From: Ardenticatenaceae bacterium
GTDB taxonomy: Bacteria > Chloroflexota > Anaerolineae > Promineifilales > Promineifilaceae
Reading direction: 5' to 3'
Length of the DNA stretch: 64,000 nucleotides
Assembly (NCBI GenBank): GCA_020634245.1
Contig: JACKCC010000008.1
Span: 372,001 to 436,000, forward strand
Of the stretch, positions 26,892 to 35,347 are shown piece after piece. Every line of letters begins with the position of its first letter. Positions within the stretch are counted from its first letter, which is position 1. The notes under the pieces were generated by a model. The model was not told the DNA's origin, did not search any database, and was given only the letters and a program-made list of their open reading frames with translations. Position numbers and translations under genes: made by a program.

Positions 26892-27953
26892 TCAGGCTAC
26901 AAACCAACCAATCACATAGCCTAAAAAATGTTCAATATCTATCGGAAGCGAGTGAATATCTGACAATTGCACGCGACTATCCTCTTTGGAAAATGATGCT
27001 TCGAAGTTATTTCGCGCCAAAAAAATACGGGGAAAACCTGGTTCATCACCATTACCTAATTTTTTTAGAACGATACTGGCTTCCATATCAGGATCATCAC
27101 TGGCAACAACGACAAGGGAGTTTTCTTTTATTTTGGGGTCATTCTCTGGCCGGTGAACTAACAACCAGCCAGATTGTGTAATTTCGGGGAAAATTGGATC
27201 GTGACGTTTGACTGTAGCCTGATACCAGGTTAGTAGTCCGTTTTGAGGTATGGGGAATGGGAAAGACAAACCCGTCTGTTTTTGATGGGGAAATTCAGGT
27301 GGCAGTACATTGACTGTTTCAGGTGTCACCTCTTTTTCAGCCGATAAGGCCCCAGCCATCTCTACTTCTTCCTCCACTTTCGCCGATTCACCAACAGTTA
27401 AAGACGGGGTTGGTTCCCAAAGCAATTCACGGGCGGCTTTTTGGGCTGTTTGCAATGTTTGATTCAATTGGGCCAAAAATCCATCCCGGTTATCGGAAGA
27501 GGGTTCAAATTTGATGCGTTTCTGGCAGTTTTCGGCCTTACCATATTGGCTTAACGCCGCTTCGTAAGCAAAACGATGGTGCTGTGCCAGACCTTCCGCC
27601 AGATGCGTTAAACAAATCGCGGCCGTTTTGTCGATGAACGACCATTGCAGCCGCGCCTCGCGAAACTGCTGAACCGCTCCTTGATAATCGTTCCAATCCA
27701 GGTAAATTAAGCCGATGTGGAACTCACAAAGGCCAATCTCGTTGAAACGGCCGCTATCTCGATTAATCCGCTGTGCCTGCTGAATTGCGCCCACTGCTAA
27801 TGGCCCCAGGCCGGTCAACCGGTAACGCCGCTTGAAATCATCCAGCGTCAAAATATCCGGCCCAGGTTCGGGGTAGAGGCTGGCCAGCAAATCACTCAAT
27901 AAGGTGACACTTGACGGCCGTTCCTCCGGTGTATTGGAATCGTTATCGGTCAT
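26892..27953 (-). CDS. TPR protein with C-terminal S24-like beta domain, SPFH operon
   Basis: A 353-residue soluble protein. Residues about 50-170 form tetratricopeptide-like helices (L-G-P-L-A-V-G-A-I-Q-Q-A-Q-R-I, then I-G-L-I-Y-L-D-W-N-D-Y-Q-G-A-V-Q-Q-F-R-E-A). Residues 190-235 are a Glu/Pro-rich linker. The C-terminal part (about 255-353: P-K-I-K-E-N-S-L-V-V-V-A-S-D-D-P, then I-V-L-K-K-L, ending G-Y-V-I-G-W-F) resembles the small beta fold of S24/LexA-type peptidases, but I see no certain Ser-Lys dyad. Its ATG overlaps the stop of the SPFH gene upstream (ATGA), so it belongs to that operon and probably works with the membrane SPFH proteins. Confidence 0.65.
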   Translation of the reverse strand: MTDNDSNTPEERPSSVTLLSDLLASLYPEPGPDILTLDDFKRRYRLTGLGPLAVGAIQQAQRINRDSGRFNEIGLCEFHIGLIYLDWNDYQGAVQQFREARLQWSFIDKTAAICLTHLAEGLAQHHRFAYEAALSQYGKAENCQKRIKFEPSSDNRDGFLAQLNQTLQTAQKAARELLWEPTPSLTVGESAKVEEEVEMAGALSAEKEVTPETVNVLPPEFPHQKQTGLSFPFPIPQNGLLTWYQATVKRHDPIFPEITQSGWLLVHRPENDPKIKENSLVVVASDDPDMEASIVLKKLGNGDEPGFPRIFLARNNFEASFSKEDSRVQLSDIHSLPIDIEHFLGYVIGWFVA

Positions 27954-29296
27954 AGCTTACGATTTTCATCGCCTAAAATGGGCGGTGGCACAACACCGGC
28001 CTTGAGCAGGCGGCGCATTTCGTCAATTTGGGGCAGCAGGGACATGGGCAGAACGGCCGACTGCTGCGATTGTTTGGCCATCTTTTCCAGCGCTTCCACC
28101 AACCGCAGGGCGATGATTTCATGCATGTTGTTGGTATTGCTGACCCGGCGCGCCCGCTGCACGCCTTCAACGATAGCCTGAATCATCGTCATCTCTGCTT
28201 CGGCGCGGGCGATTTCGACTTCCTCCAAAGCCATCGCCTCGCCATCGGCCTGCTGCAAGCGTATCTGGGTTTCACAATTGGTCTGCCAATATTCAATGTA
28301 CTGTTGGCTAACGTCGGCGGGCAGGTCCAGGCGGCTGATGTGCAGACTGAGTAGTTCGATACCCTGATTAAAGAGAAACGGCCGTGTCTGATGCACCACC
28401 TCATTCCGAATCGACTGAAACGGATCGACTGCCTGCCGGGTGTGCAGCAATTCATCCAAACGGTAATTGGCGATAATCTTGGTCAGGTTGGTCTTGACGT
28501 TGTTCAACGGTGCATTATCCCAGGTTGACAAGCTGCCATCAGCATTTACCGTCTCGTTATAAGCCGCCAACCGTACCGCTTCCTCATCGTAGGGATAAGG
28601 CTGGTTTTTACTGGGCATCTCCTCGCCAGTTTCCAGGCGAAATGTGATGTTCACGTCGGCCGTGACTTGAATGCCATCCAGCGTCACCAGGGGAACGGCA
28701 ACGGCCGTGCGTTCTTGTTGGCGCAAATCCAGAATCGCGCGGATGTACTCCAACCGGTCCAGTATATGTCTGCCAGGACCCAAAATGCGGTGGAAACGGC
28801 CGTTCAACTCCGTCACCGCCACATCCCCGGCCATCACCGCAATCTGGCCCGGCCCGCCAACCCGCAGCAGCTCCGACTTTTCCCGCGCCTCATTCAAGGT
28901 TTTACTGCTCACCACCAGCGGCTTCACCTGATTCGTCCCCCGTGTTTGCAGACGGCTGAGCAAACTGCGCGCATTCTCCTTGTCCGGCAAATCATACAAC
29001 GTCTGAACCAGACTCACCGATGCCCGATGAGCCAGATACCAGCCAACAATCGGAATGATCAAATGACGCAGCACGCGGGGATGAAACAACTCAAAAAAAG
29101 CCACCACAAAATTCGGTAGAGATATGCCCGGCAACGCACTCTGCCACCAGGCGGCCAGCATGGGATACCAATCTACGCGCTCCAAACTACGCACAAACAG
29201 CCAGTACAGCAAAAACATCACCAGCGGCAGCAAAGAAAACCAGTTAAACGGATTATTCGTAGATGCCGGGCGGCGCGACGGCGCAACAGCGCTCAT
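27950..29296 (-). CDS. Membrane SPFH/band-7 domain protein (second of pair)
   Basis: A 448-residue protein with one or two N-terminal membrane segments (about residues 18-36 and 60-90) and an SPFH/stomatin-prohibitin domain at about 145-350: G-P-G-Q-I-A-V-M...L-G-P-G-R-H-I-L-D, then V-T-L-D-G-I-Q-V-T-A-D-V-N-I-T-F-R. A helical, Ala/Glu-rich region follows (M-A-L-E-E-V-E-I-A-R-A-E-A-E-M). SPFH proteins oligomerise on membranes and scaffold microdomains or proteases. It overlaps both neighbours by four bases and is a diverged paralogue of the upstream SPFH gene. Confidence 0.85.
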   Translation of the reverse strand: MSAVAPSRRPASTNNPFNWFSLLPLVMFLLYWLFVRSLERVDWYPMLAAWWQSALPGISLPNFVVAFFELFHPRVLRHLIIPIVGWYLAHRASVSLVQTLYDLPDKENARSLLSRLQTRGTNQVKPLVVSSKTLNEAREKSELLRVGGPGQIAVMAGDVAVTELNGRFHRILGPGRHILDRLEYIRAILDLRQQERTAVAVPLVTLDGIQVTADVNITFRLETGEEMPSKNQPYPYDEEAVRLAAYNETVNADGSLSTWDNAPLNNVKTNLTKIIANYRLDELLHTRQAVDPFQSIRNEVVHQTRPFLFNQGIELLSLHISRLDLPADVSQQYIEYWQTNCETQIRLQQADGEAMALEEVEIARAEAEMTMIQAIVEGVQRARRVSNTNNMHEIIALRLVEALEKMAKQSQQSAVLPMSLLPQIDEMRRLLKAGVVPPPILGDENRKL

Positions 29297-30564
29297 GGTT
29301 CCGGCTCCTCAGGCTGATTGAGCCATGCCTGCATCTGAGTTGAAGTATCCATCACCAAATTCGTCATGATTTGCTGGGGAATCAACGCTTGCAGCGAGGC
29401 ACTGGACAACGCTTCTTCCAGGGCTTCAATCATGCGCAAGGTAATGATATTGGATAAATCGGCATCACCCGAACGGCGTACACTGTCAATATTTTGGGTG
29501 ATATTTTCGATGATTTCGATTTGGGCCCGCGCCCGTGCCTTTTTGATGCGACGCACCGCTTCCGCATCACTGGCGGCCTGCTGCAAGGTGATGCGGCGCT
29601 GCCACTCAGCCTGCCACGTTTTGATGCGCTGGTCAATAATTGCTTTGGGCAGTACCAGCGGATCCACGGCAACGACTAACAGTTCAATACCGTTGCTATC
29701 CAGTTCCCGCTGGAGCGTTTGCAAAATGCGGGCCTTGATGGGATCGAGTGGTCCGGCACCGGCCGTTTCCGGCCGGAACAAATCATCCAGCACGTGGCGG
29801 CCCAATTCATCGACTAGCAGCGCTGCGGCGCGCGGAGTCACCTGTTCTGTCCAACCTCGCAGCCGATCCTGGGCGTCGATGCTGTTGCTGTAACAAATGT
29901 GGAAAATCGCCTCCCGGTCATAGGGATATGGCTCGTTATCGTGTATGTCGCCCAATTCCTGCCGTACTCGGAAGATGACAGTAATCGTCGTTTCCAGAGC
30001 AATGCCATCGCGCGTGGATGCCTTAACCGGTTGGCGGCGCATCTGTTTGCGCAAATCAATCAAATGGGTGGGCTTTTCTTTTTTGAAGAGAAACGTGAAT
30101 CCAGGGCCGGCAGCGCGGGCATATTGGTTGCCTTTGGCCAGACCTAGAACCTGATAGCTGTGCAAGTTACCCGCCTTGAGGGTGGTAAAACTGGCCGGCA
30201 GGGGCAGCAGCCCGGTTGCTTTGGCCTGTTGGCGGCGGCCTTTTCGCCGGACATCCGGGCGCGGTTCAGATAAATTGTCCAGAAAACGCTCGGCCTGGGT
30301 GGTGTAATGGCGGTACAGCAGACGCAGCCCTTCGCTCCAGCCTTCGCTGCCGGACAGGGGCAAAATGTAGCGGGCGTAAAAGAGCAGGCCAAACAAAAAG
30401 CTGACAATGAGGGCAGCAGCCCAGACGATACCTAGAATAGAACCATATGATTGACCGGTAGCGTCTTTTAATGTCAAACCTACGGCCGTTACCAATATCG
30501 CCACCACAATTAAAATGATGACACCCGGTTCGCCTCTGTTGGGGGGAGAAGAGTTTGCTTTCAA
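29293..30564 (-). CDS. Membrane SPFH/band-7 domain protein (first of pair)
   Basis: A 423-residue protein starting at a TTG (30564) with GGAG six bases upstream. Two membrane segments lie at about 14-33 and 42-65. The SPFH domain (about 130-330) includes G-P-G-F-T-F-L-F and T-R-D-G-I-A-L-E-T-T-I-T-V-I-F-R, the same core as its downstream paralogue. The helical tail is rich in Arg/Ala (I-K-K-A-R-A-R-A-Q-I-E-I-I-E-N). First gene of a three-gene coupled operon (SPFH-SPFH-TPR); two unequal SPFH proteins side by side suggest a hetero-oligomeric ring, as for HflK/HflC, but no protease gene is present. Confidence 0.85.
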   Translation of the reverse strand: MKANSSPPNRGEPGVIILIVVAILVTAVGLTLKDATGQSYGSILGIVWAAALIVSFLFGLLFYARYILPLSGSEGWSEGLRLLYRHYTTQAERFLDNLSEPRPDVRRKGRRQQAKATGLLPLPASFTTLKAGNLHSYQVLGLAKGNQYARAAGPGFTFLFKKEKPTHLIDLRKQMRRQPVKASTRDGIALETTITVIFRVRQELGDIHDNEPYPYDREAIFHICYSNSIDAQDRLRGWTEQVTPRAAALLVDELGRHVLDDLFRPETAGAGPLDPIKARILQTLQRELDSNGIELLVVAVDPLVLPKAIIDQRIKTWQAEWQRRITLQQAASDAEAVRRIKKARARAQIEIIENITQNIDSVRRSGDADLSNIITLRMIEALEEALSSASLQALIPQQIMTNLVMDTSTQMQAWLNQPEEPEP

Positions 30565-30712
30565 CGCAGCTCCAACCTGGTTATGGTTTGATTTTTGAGG
30601 GGATGGGGAACGGCCACTTCGGCTTTGCTCAGCGCCAGCGTTACCTACCCAACATCACCCCAGGAATGACCTCACTGCTGGTTGCCGCAACTATACCATA
30701 AATAATGCTGAA

Positions 30713-30775
30713 TTGTGAATGATGAATGCGGAATGAACTCGCCATACGCCTGCTCGCAGACTCGCAAACTCGAAA
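30713..30775. repeat. Word-repeat stretch (GAATGATGAATG / CTCGCAGACTCG types)
   Basis: Two short iterated stretches, AATTGTGAATGATGAATGCGG and CTGCTCGCAGACTCGCAAACTCG, lie between the SPFH operon and tRNA-Val. No gene is seen from 30565 to 30822. Confidence 0.45.
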
Positions 30776-30782
30776 AACGTCG

Positions 30783-30810
30783 TTGACGTTGACAGGAACA
30801 TTGGTATAAT
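30783..30810 (+). promoter_or_regulatory. Promoter of tRNA-Val
   Basis: TTGACG at 30783-30788, 16-bp spacer, perfect TATAAT at 30805-30810, 12 bp before the mature 5' end of the tRNA. Confidence 0.7.
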
Positions 30811-30822
30811 CTGGCTTGTGTC

Positions 30823-30896
<74 letters not shown>

Positions 30897-30902
30897 CTTT
30901 TT

Positions 30903-30934
30903 AGCCCCTTGCTGCACGCAAGAGGGCTTTTTTT
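30903..30934 (+). terminator. Intrinsic terminator after tRNA-Val
   Basis: AGCCCCTTGC, a short loop, then GCAAGAGGGCT (one bulged base) followed by seven Ts. It abuts the stop codon of the convergent phosphodiesterase gene. Confidence 0.85.
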
Positions 30935-31745
30935 ATGCCAACCGACCCAACAATTCCAACAGTCGGTCTGGATAGTCGGAAATGAGGCCATCGACACCCC
31001 ACTCAATCAGGCGCTGCATATCGGCCGTTTCGTTGACTGTCCAAACGTGCACGGCCGTTCCCGACCGATGCGCATCTCTAACAAAACGGGGGGTGATAAG
31101 GCGGAGACGGCCGTTCCACTCCGGTATCTGCAACGCTTTACCCTTTCCCCGATAAAAACGCGCCAACCACAACTTGCTTAAAATAAACAGACGGCGCACT
31201 TCCGGTTCGGAAGCGGCCGTTGCTACCTCCGGGCACTCCTGGCGAAAACGGCCCACTGTTTCCGTGTCGAACGACCCCACCATCATCCGCTCCGCCATCT
31301 CAAACTGGCGAATCATAGCCACAAACGGCGTCACAATCGCCGGTTCGGACTGTTTGATGTCCACATTAATCCAAAACTGGGGAAATGCCGTAAAAACCTC
31401 CTCCAGCGTCGGAATCGTAATCCCCTGGCCGCGAAACGGGAACGTCTGCCCGCAATCGGCCGTCCAGCAGTAACCGGCGTCCAATTGCTGCAATTCGGCC
31501 AGCGTCATTTCCTTGATCGGGCCGCTGCCATCCGTCATTCGGTCTACCGTCGCATCATGGCTGACGACCAGGGCGCCGTCGCTGGTGGCGTGAATGTCCG
31601 TTTCCAGACCATCCACGCCCAACTCGGCCGCTTTTTGGAAGGCCAGCATCGTGTTTTCCGGGTACTGCCCCCGAAAACCGCGATGGGCCAGGACGATGAC
31701 ATCATTTTCAGATGCAAAGGGGTGTAACGGCCGTTTCTGTTTCAT
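30933..31745 (-). CDS. Glycerophosphodiester phosphodiesterase (cytoplasmic)
   Basis: A 270-residue GDPD-family enzyme from the ATG at 31745 (GGGAAGAG upstream); ATGs at 31751 and 31775 are possible. The active-site H-R-G in V-L-A-H-R-G-F-R-G-Q-Y-P-E-N-T, the acidic pair L-E-T-D-I-H, and the second His in V-V-S-H-D-A-T-V-D-R are all intact. The family hydrolyses glycerophosphodiesters to glycerol-3-phosphate and an alcohol. No membrane segment, unlike its tandem paralogue just upstream, with which it shares clear similarity along its length. Confidence 0.9.
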   Translation of the reverse strand: MKQKRPLHPFASENDVIVLAHRGFRGQYPENTMLAFQKAAELGVDGLETDIHATSDGALVVSHDATVDRMTDGSGPIKEMTLAELQQLDAGYCWTADCGQTFPFRGQGITIPTLEEVFTAFPQFWINVDIKQSEPAIVTPFVAMIRQFEMAERMMVGSFDTETVGRFRQECPEVATAASEPEVRRLFILSKLWLARFYRGKGKALQIPEWNGRLRLITPRFVRDAHRSGTAVHVWTVNETADMQRLIEWGVDGLISDYPDRLLELLGRLA

Positions 31746-31789
31746 TACCATTCTCTTCCCAAAATCTCTCCGCATCTCCGCGGTTTTTC

Positions 31790-32674
31790 TTAATTCCGCC
31801 CCATCACATCCAGCAGCAAATCCGGCCGGTCGGTAATAATCCCATCCACGCCCATGTCGATAAAACGCTGCATATCAGCCGGATCATTCACTGTCCAAAC
31901 GTGTACAGCAATATTGCGCTGCTGCGCCCCGCGCACAAATCGCGGCACTACCACATGAACATCGCCCGAATATTCCGGCACCTGGAATGCCTCGCCCGGC
32001 GGGCTGAACCACCGGCCCAAAAACGCCAGATTCAGCCCATAAAAAACCCGAATCTCCGGCTCGGACATCGCCGTAGCCACACCCGGACATTTTTCGCGGA
32101 ACTCCACCATCGTTTCCGGATGGAATGAGGGGATCAGCACCTTGTCCTGCATGTTGTAATCATGGATAAGCTGGCAAAACGGCTCCACAATCGACGGTTC
32201 CTGCTGCTTGATTTCAATGTTCATGGGCATATCGGGGAAAGCGATGAACAGTTCTTCCAGCGTGGGCACGGTAATGCCCTGGCCACGAAACGGATACGTC
32301 TGCCCATCATCGTCGGTCCAGTAATAACCGGCATCCAACTGCTTGATTTCGGCCAGAGTCATTTCCTTGATAGCCCCGGTACCGTCAGTTGTCCGGTCAA
32401 CCGTGTCGTCGTGCATGATAACCAGGACGCCGTCCTGGGTGCTGTGCAAATCCATTTCCAACACGTCCACACCCAAATCGACGGCATTTTGGAAAGCGGC
32501 CATCGTGTTGCTGGGGCGCAGGCCTTCGCCGCCCTGGTGAGCGATGACCATGAATCCTTCGTGGTCAAAAAACGGCCTGTCAACCGCCGGGTGTGCTATC
32601 AGCAACCCGATTATGTAAACAACAAGCAAAACAGCTAAAAAACCAACGATAAATTTGAGCCATTTTCTTTGCAT
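31790..32674 (-). CDS. Membrane-anchored glycerophosphodiester phosphodiesterase
   Basis: A 294-residue GDPD from the ATG at 32674 (GGAGAAAAAA upstream). An N-terminal membrane segment (residues about 7-28) is followed by an exported catalytic domain. The first H-x-G is I-A-H-Q-G-G-E-G-L-R-P-S-N-T, with Gln in place of the usual Arg; L-E-M-D-L-H and I-M-H-D-D-T-V-D-R-T are intact. Close paralogue of the downstream gene, so the pair came from tandem duplication with one copy exported. An ISAs1-type element has inserted about 80 bp upstream and may have separated it from its promoter. Confidence 0.88.
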   Translation of the reverse strand: MQRKWLKFIVGFLAVLLVVYIIGLLIAHPAVDRPFFDHEGFMVIAHQGGEGLRPSNTMAAFQNAVDLGVDVLEMDLHSTQDGVLVIMHDDTVDRTTDGTGAIKEMTLAEIKQLDAGYYWTDDDGQTYPFRGQGITVPTLEELFIAFPDMPMNIEIKQQEPSIVEPFCQLIHDYNMQDKVLIPSFHPETMVEFREKCPGVATAMSEPEIRVFYGLNLAFLGRWFSPPGEAFQVPEYSGDVHVVVPRFVRGAQQRNIAVHVWTVNDPADMQRFIDMGVDGIITDRPDLLLDVMGRN

Positions 32675-32743
32675 TTTTTTCTCCGTTTTTGTCGATAGGA
32701 GAATTTTAGGTGGGAACGGCCGTTTTACCAAACAATCCTTTAA

Positions 32744-32753
32744 CATTCCCCTA
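32744..32753. repeat. Target-site duplication, left (IS copy 1)
   Basis: CATTCCCCTA, repeated exactly at 34038-34047 on the other side of the IS. Confidence 0.9.
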
Positions 32754-34037
32754 CACGGTTTTTCAGTAGTCGGGCGTCAAGAGAGTTGAGCCGCGATTTT
32801 AGCATCAAACAAGCGCCGTGCTGCGGCCAGATTGGAATAACCCATTTTTTGCGTTAACCCAACCACAAAATTGTTAATAGCTGACATCGTTTTTGCCAAC
32901 GCTGGTTGCGAAATGCGCGTTGCATCTTCTCGCAATGTGACATCTCGACGATAATGCAATCCATTTTCGATACCCCAATATTGTCGCGTCCACTGTAACA
33001 TTTGCTTTGCCGATGTTATCTCTGGTGTACAGCTAGTGATACCATAGGCCAATTCGGTCGTTTCTCGGCCTGTTCGCAGATGGGTGGTCTCCCGCTCTAA
33101 CTGGAAAACCTGATGAACACCGGGCCAGTCCAGAAACTGTTCTTCATCTACCATCAGTGTGAGTGTCCGCTTTTCCAGTCGCCCATGCCCTATCTCAGTT
33201 GTTTTAGCCACCGTCCGCGGCAATTCAGGCGGGTGCCAACCGGCACTCATCCGCGCTGGCTTGAAAAACTGTTTCACATCCTCCAGCAACGTGGGTTGGT
33301 TGTCCTTGAGAAACCAGATGTAATCACCGCCCCTCGACAACACATCGACGGAAAGCTTGCGTTGTGTCTGCATCGCATCGGCACAAATGACCTTGTTCTT
33401 GATGTTGATTCCCTCGAGTAGTTGGGGAGCGGCATTGATTTCGTTTTCTTTAGTCGCTACCGCTACTTGTTTCAAAACCACACCTTCTTCTGGAAGATAG
33501 GCGGCTAACAAATGGACACCTTGACGGCTTCCTTTGGGGATAGTTCCGCGCATTGTCTTGCCATCAATTGTAATTAATCGGCTTTCTTGTCCGCCGTAGG
33601 CATCGTGTAGATAACGCCGAAACAGGGTCTCTAATTCATCAAGCGGAACCACATCTTGCAACACAGTACGAATTGTGTTCAAACACGGCATTCGTTTGTG
33701 TTTACGGCAAAATATCCTGACAAATGCATCGCAACGCAATCGAATCCACTGAGCTATTCCTGATGGCTTATCCTCGCCAGCGAGCTTCGCTAATATTATC
33801 ATCGTCAAAATCGTGCCCAGTGGATATATTTTGCCGCGTCTATCTCGTGAATCGGTTAACTGATTCAACCGGGCTTCTAAGTCAGTAACGTTGAAAACGA
33901 GTCCATCTTTTGTATGGTGAGCCTCTAATATGATATGCTGCATTTGTACCTCTTTTGGTTTTGGGTTTGGTTGCACATCCCATCTTACCAAAATGAGGTA
34001 CATTTGCTTATTTCTCTTCGACTACTGAAAAACCGTG
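32754..34037 (-). mobile_element. ISAs1-family insertion sequence, copy 1 (1,284 bp)
   Basis: Terminal inverted repeats begin CACGGTTTTTCAGTAGTCG (32754-32772) and end with the exact complement (34019-34037). A 10-bp direct repeat, CATTCCCCTA, flanks it, so the insertion is recent enough to show both signs. It carries one transposase gene on the minus strand and no ACGGCCGT copy. Confidence 0.95.
32777..33943 (-). CDS. ISAs1-family transposase (intact)
   Basis: A 388-residue DDE transposase starting at ATG 33943 (AGAGG upstream). The catalytic acids lie in I-T-I-D-G-K-T-M-R-G-T, C-A-D-A-M-Q-T-Q-R and the signature W-G-I-E-N-G-L-H-Y-R-R-D-V-T-L-R-E-D. The H-repeat-like fold and length are normal. 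It is clearly related to, but only about half identical with, the transposase at 40296-41405, so the two elements arrived separately. Confidence 0.95.
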   Translation of the reverse strand: MQHIILEAHHTKDGLVFNVTDLEARLNQLTDSRDRRGKIYPLGTILTMIILAKLAGEDKPSGIAQWIRLRCDAFVRIFCRKHKRMPCLNTIRTVLQDVVPLDELETLFRRYLHDAYGGQESRLITIDGKTMRGTIPKGSRQGVHLLAAYLPEEGVVLKQVAVATKENEINAAPQLLEGINIKNKVICADAMQTQRKLSVDVLSRGGDYIWFLKDNQPTLLEDVKQFFKPARMSAGWHPPELPRTVAKTTEIGHGRLEKRTLTLMVDEEQFLDWPGVHQVFQLERETTHLRTGRETTELAYGITSCTPEITSAKQMLQWTRQYWGIENGLHYRRDVTLREDATRISQPALAKTMSAINNFVVGLTQKMGYSNLAAARRLFDAKIAAQLS

Positions 34038-34047
34038 CATTCCCCTA
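34038..34047. repeat. Target-site duplication, right (IS copy 1)
   Basis: CATTCCCCTA, exact copy of 32744-32753. Confidence 0.9.
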
Positions 34048-34079
34048 CAGCCGGTTGCCCGCAGATAGCCATGCAGTAT

Positions 34080-34171
34080 AATCTGGTGGCTAGTAGCTCG
34101 TTGCTGGCAGCTAGTACCAATAACCAGCCACCAACAACTAACAGCCAACTAACAGCCAACTACCAATAACC
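34080..34171. repeat. Word-repeat hairpin element (GGCTAGTAGC / AACAGCCAACTA types)
   Basis: GGTGGCTAGTAGCTCGTTGC-like words are followed by the inverted, iterated words ACCAGCCACC, AACAACTAACAGCCAACTAACAG and CCAACTACC. It fills the leader of the chelatase gene. Confidence 0.65.
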
Positions 34172-34187
34172 AATTATGGAGAAACAC

Positions 34188-35291
34188 ATGGCAGGTCGAG
34201 CAGTATTTCCATTCACAGCAATCGTAGGGCAAGAACGCATGAAGCGTGCCCTGGTCTTAAACGCCGTCAGCCCGCAAATCGGCGGCGTCCTCATTCGCGG
34301 CGAACGCGGCACCGCCAAATCCACCGCCGCCCGCGCCCTGGCCGCCCTGCTGCCCGATATCGAAGTTGTCGCCGACTGCCGCTTTGGCTGTGCCCCCAGC
34401 CGCCCCAACGAATGGTGCGACGAATGCCGCGCCCGCCACAGTGACGGCAAACTCGAAATCATCAAACGCCGCACGCCTTTCGTCGATTTACCTGTCAGCG
34501 CCACCGAAGATCGCGTCGTGGGCACATTGGACATCGAAAAAGCGATCCAGAAAGGCGAGAAACATTTTGAAGCCGGCGTTCTGGCCTCGGCCAATCGCGG
34601 CCTGCTGTACGTCGATGAAGTCAATCTGCTTGATGATCACGTCGTCGATTTGCTGCTGGATTCGGCAGCGATGGGTGTGAATGTGGTCGAGCGCGAAGGC
34701 ATCAGCTTCACCCACCCGGCCAAATTCATATTGGTAGGCACAATGAACCCGGAAGAAGGCGACTTACGGCCCCAGTTGTTGGACCGTTTTGCCTTCTCTG
34801 TCCACATCACTGGCCTGGAGGACGCCCAGCAGCGGGTACAGATCATGGAACGGCGCATCGCTTTTGAAATGGACCCCGACGGCTTCCGCGAACAATGGGC
34901 CGAACAAGAAAAGAAGCTGTCCGACCAGATTTACAATGCCCGCCGCCTCCTGAATAAAGTGCGCTACACGCGCCGCGACTTGATGTCGATTGCCGGGCTG
35001 ACGTCATCGATGAACGTTGATGGCCATCGGGCCGACCTGGTGATTTTGCGCGGCGCTCAGGCGCTGGCGGCGCTGGACAGCCGTGAACAAATCATCGACC
35101 AGGACATCGTGTTGGCAGCGGAACTGGCCCTGCCCCATCGGATTAAGGGACGGCCGTTCCAGGATACGGCCGTGAACGCTTACGAACTCGAAGAGCAGCT
35201 ACATGACGTCCAGCAAGAAATGGGCGCCGCCGAACCCAGCGAAAACGCCGAACAGTCTGAAGACGCCGCTGCTGAAAAAAAAAAGCGTTAG
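34188..35291 (+). CDS. chlI: Chelatase AAA ATPase (ChlI/BchI-like), 0-frame product
   Basis: A 367-residue AAA+ ATPase from the ATG at 34188 (GGAG seven bases upstream; an ATG at 34176 precedes the site). Walker A G-E-R-G-T-A-K-S near residue 38, a Cys-bearing insert (C-R-F-G-C...C-D-E-C), Walker B L-L-Y-V-D-E-V-N-L-L and arginine-finger region L-L-D-R-F-A-F are typical of the small subunit of magnesium/cobalt chelatases. The tail is Glu-rich and ends in E-K-K-K-R at a run of ten A's. The -1 frame stays open into the VWA gene, so a fused ChlD-like protein of about 680 residues is likely made as well. The large CobN/ChlH subunit is not in the window. Confidence 0.9.
   Translation: MAGRAVFPFTAIVGQERMKRALVLNAVSPQIGGVLIRGERGTAKSTAARALAALLPDIEVVADCRFGCAPSRPNEWCDECRARHSDGKLEIIKRRTPFVDLPVSATEDRVVGTLDIEKAIQKGEKHFEAGVLASANRGLLYVDEVNLLDDHVVDLLLDSAAMGVNVVEREGISFTHPAKFILVGTMNPEEGDLRPQLLDRFAFSVHITGLEDAQQRVQIMERRIAFEMDPDGFREQWAEQEKKLSDQIYNARRLLNKVRYTRRDLMSIAGLTSSMNVDGHRADLVILRGAQALAALDSREQIIDQDIVLAAELALPHRIKGRPFQDTAVNAYELEEQLHDVQQEMGAAEPSENAEQSEDAAAEKKKR
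35275..35285 (+). other. Slippery A-run for -1 frameshifting
   Basis: Ten A's then G, read in the 0 frame as AAA-AAA-AAG-CGT-TAG. This contains A-AAA-AAG, the dnaX-type slippery heptamer, six bases before the stop. Slipping back one base continues as A-L-D-S-E-T-E-E-G into the VWA domain without a stop. A possible stem GGGCCG/CGGCCC (35310-35315 with 35335-35340) lies downstream. Transcript slippage on ten A's would have the same effect. Confidence 0.75.
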
Positions 35292-35347
35292 ACTCTGAAA
35301 CCGAAGAAGGGGCCGACGTTCGCCAAACCGAAGCCGGCCCTCAAACC

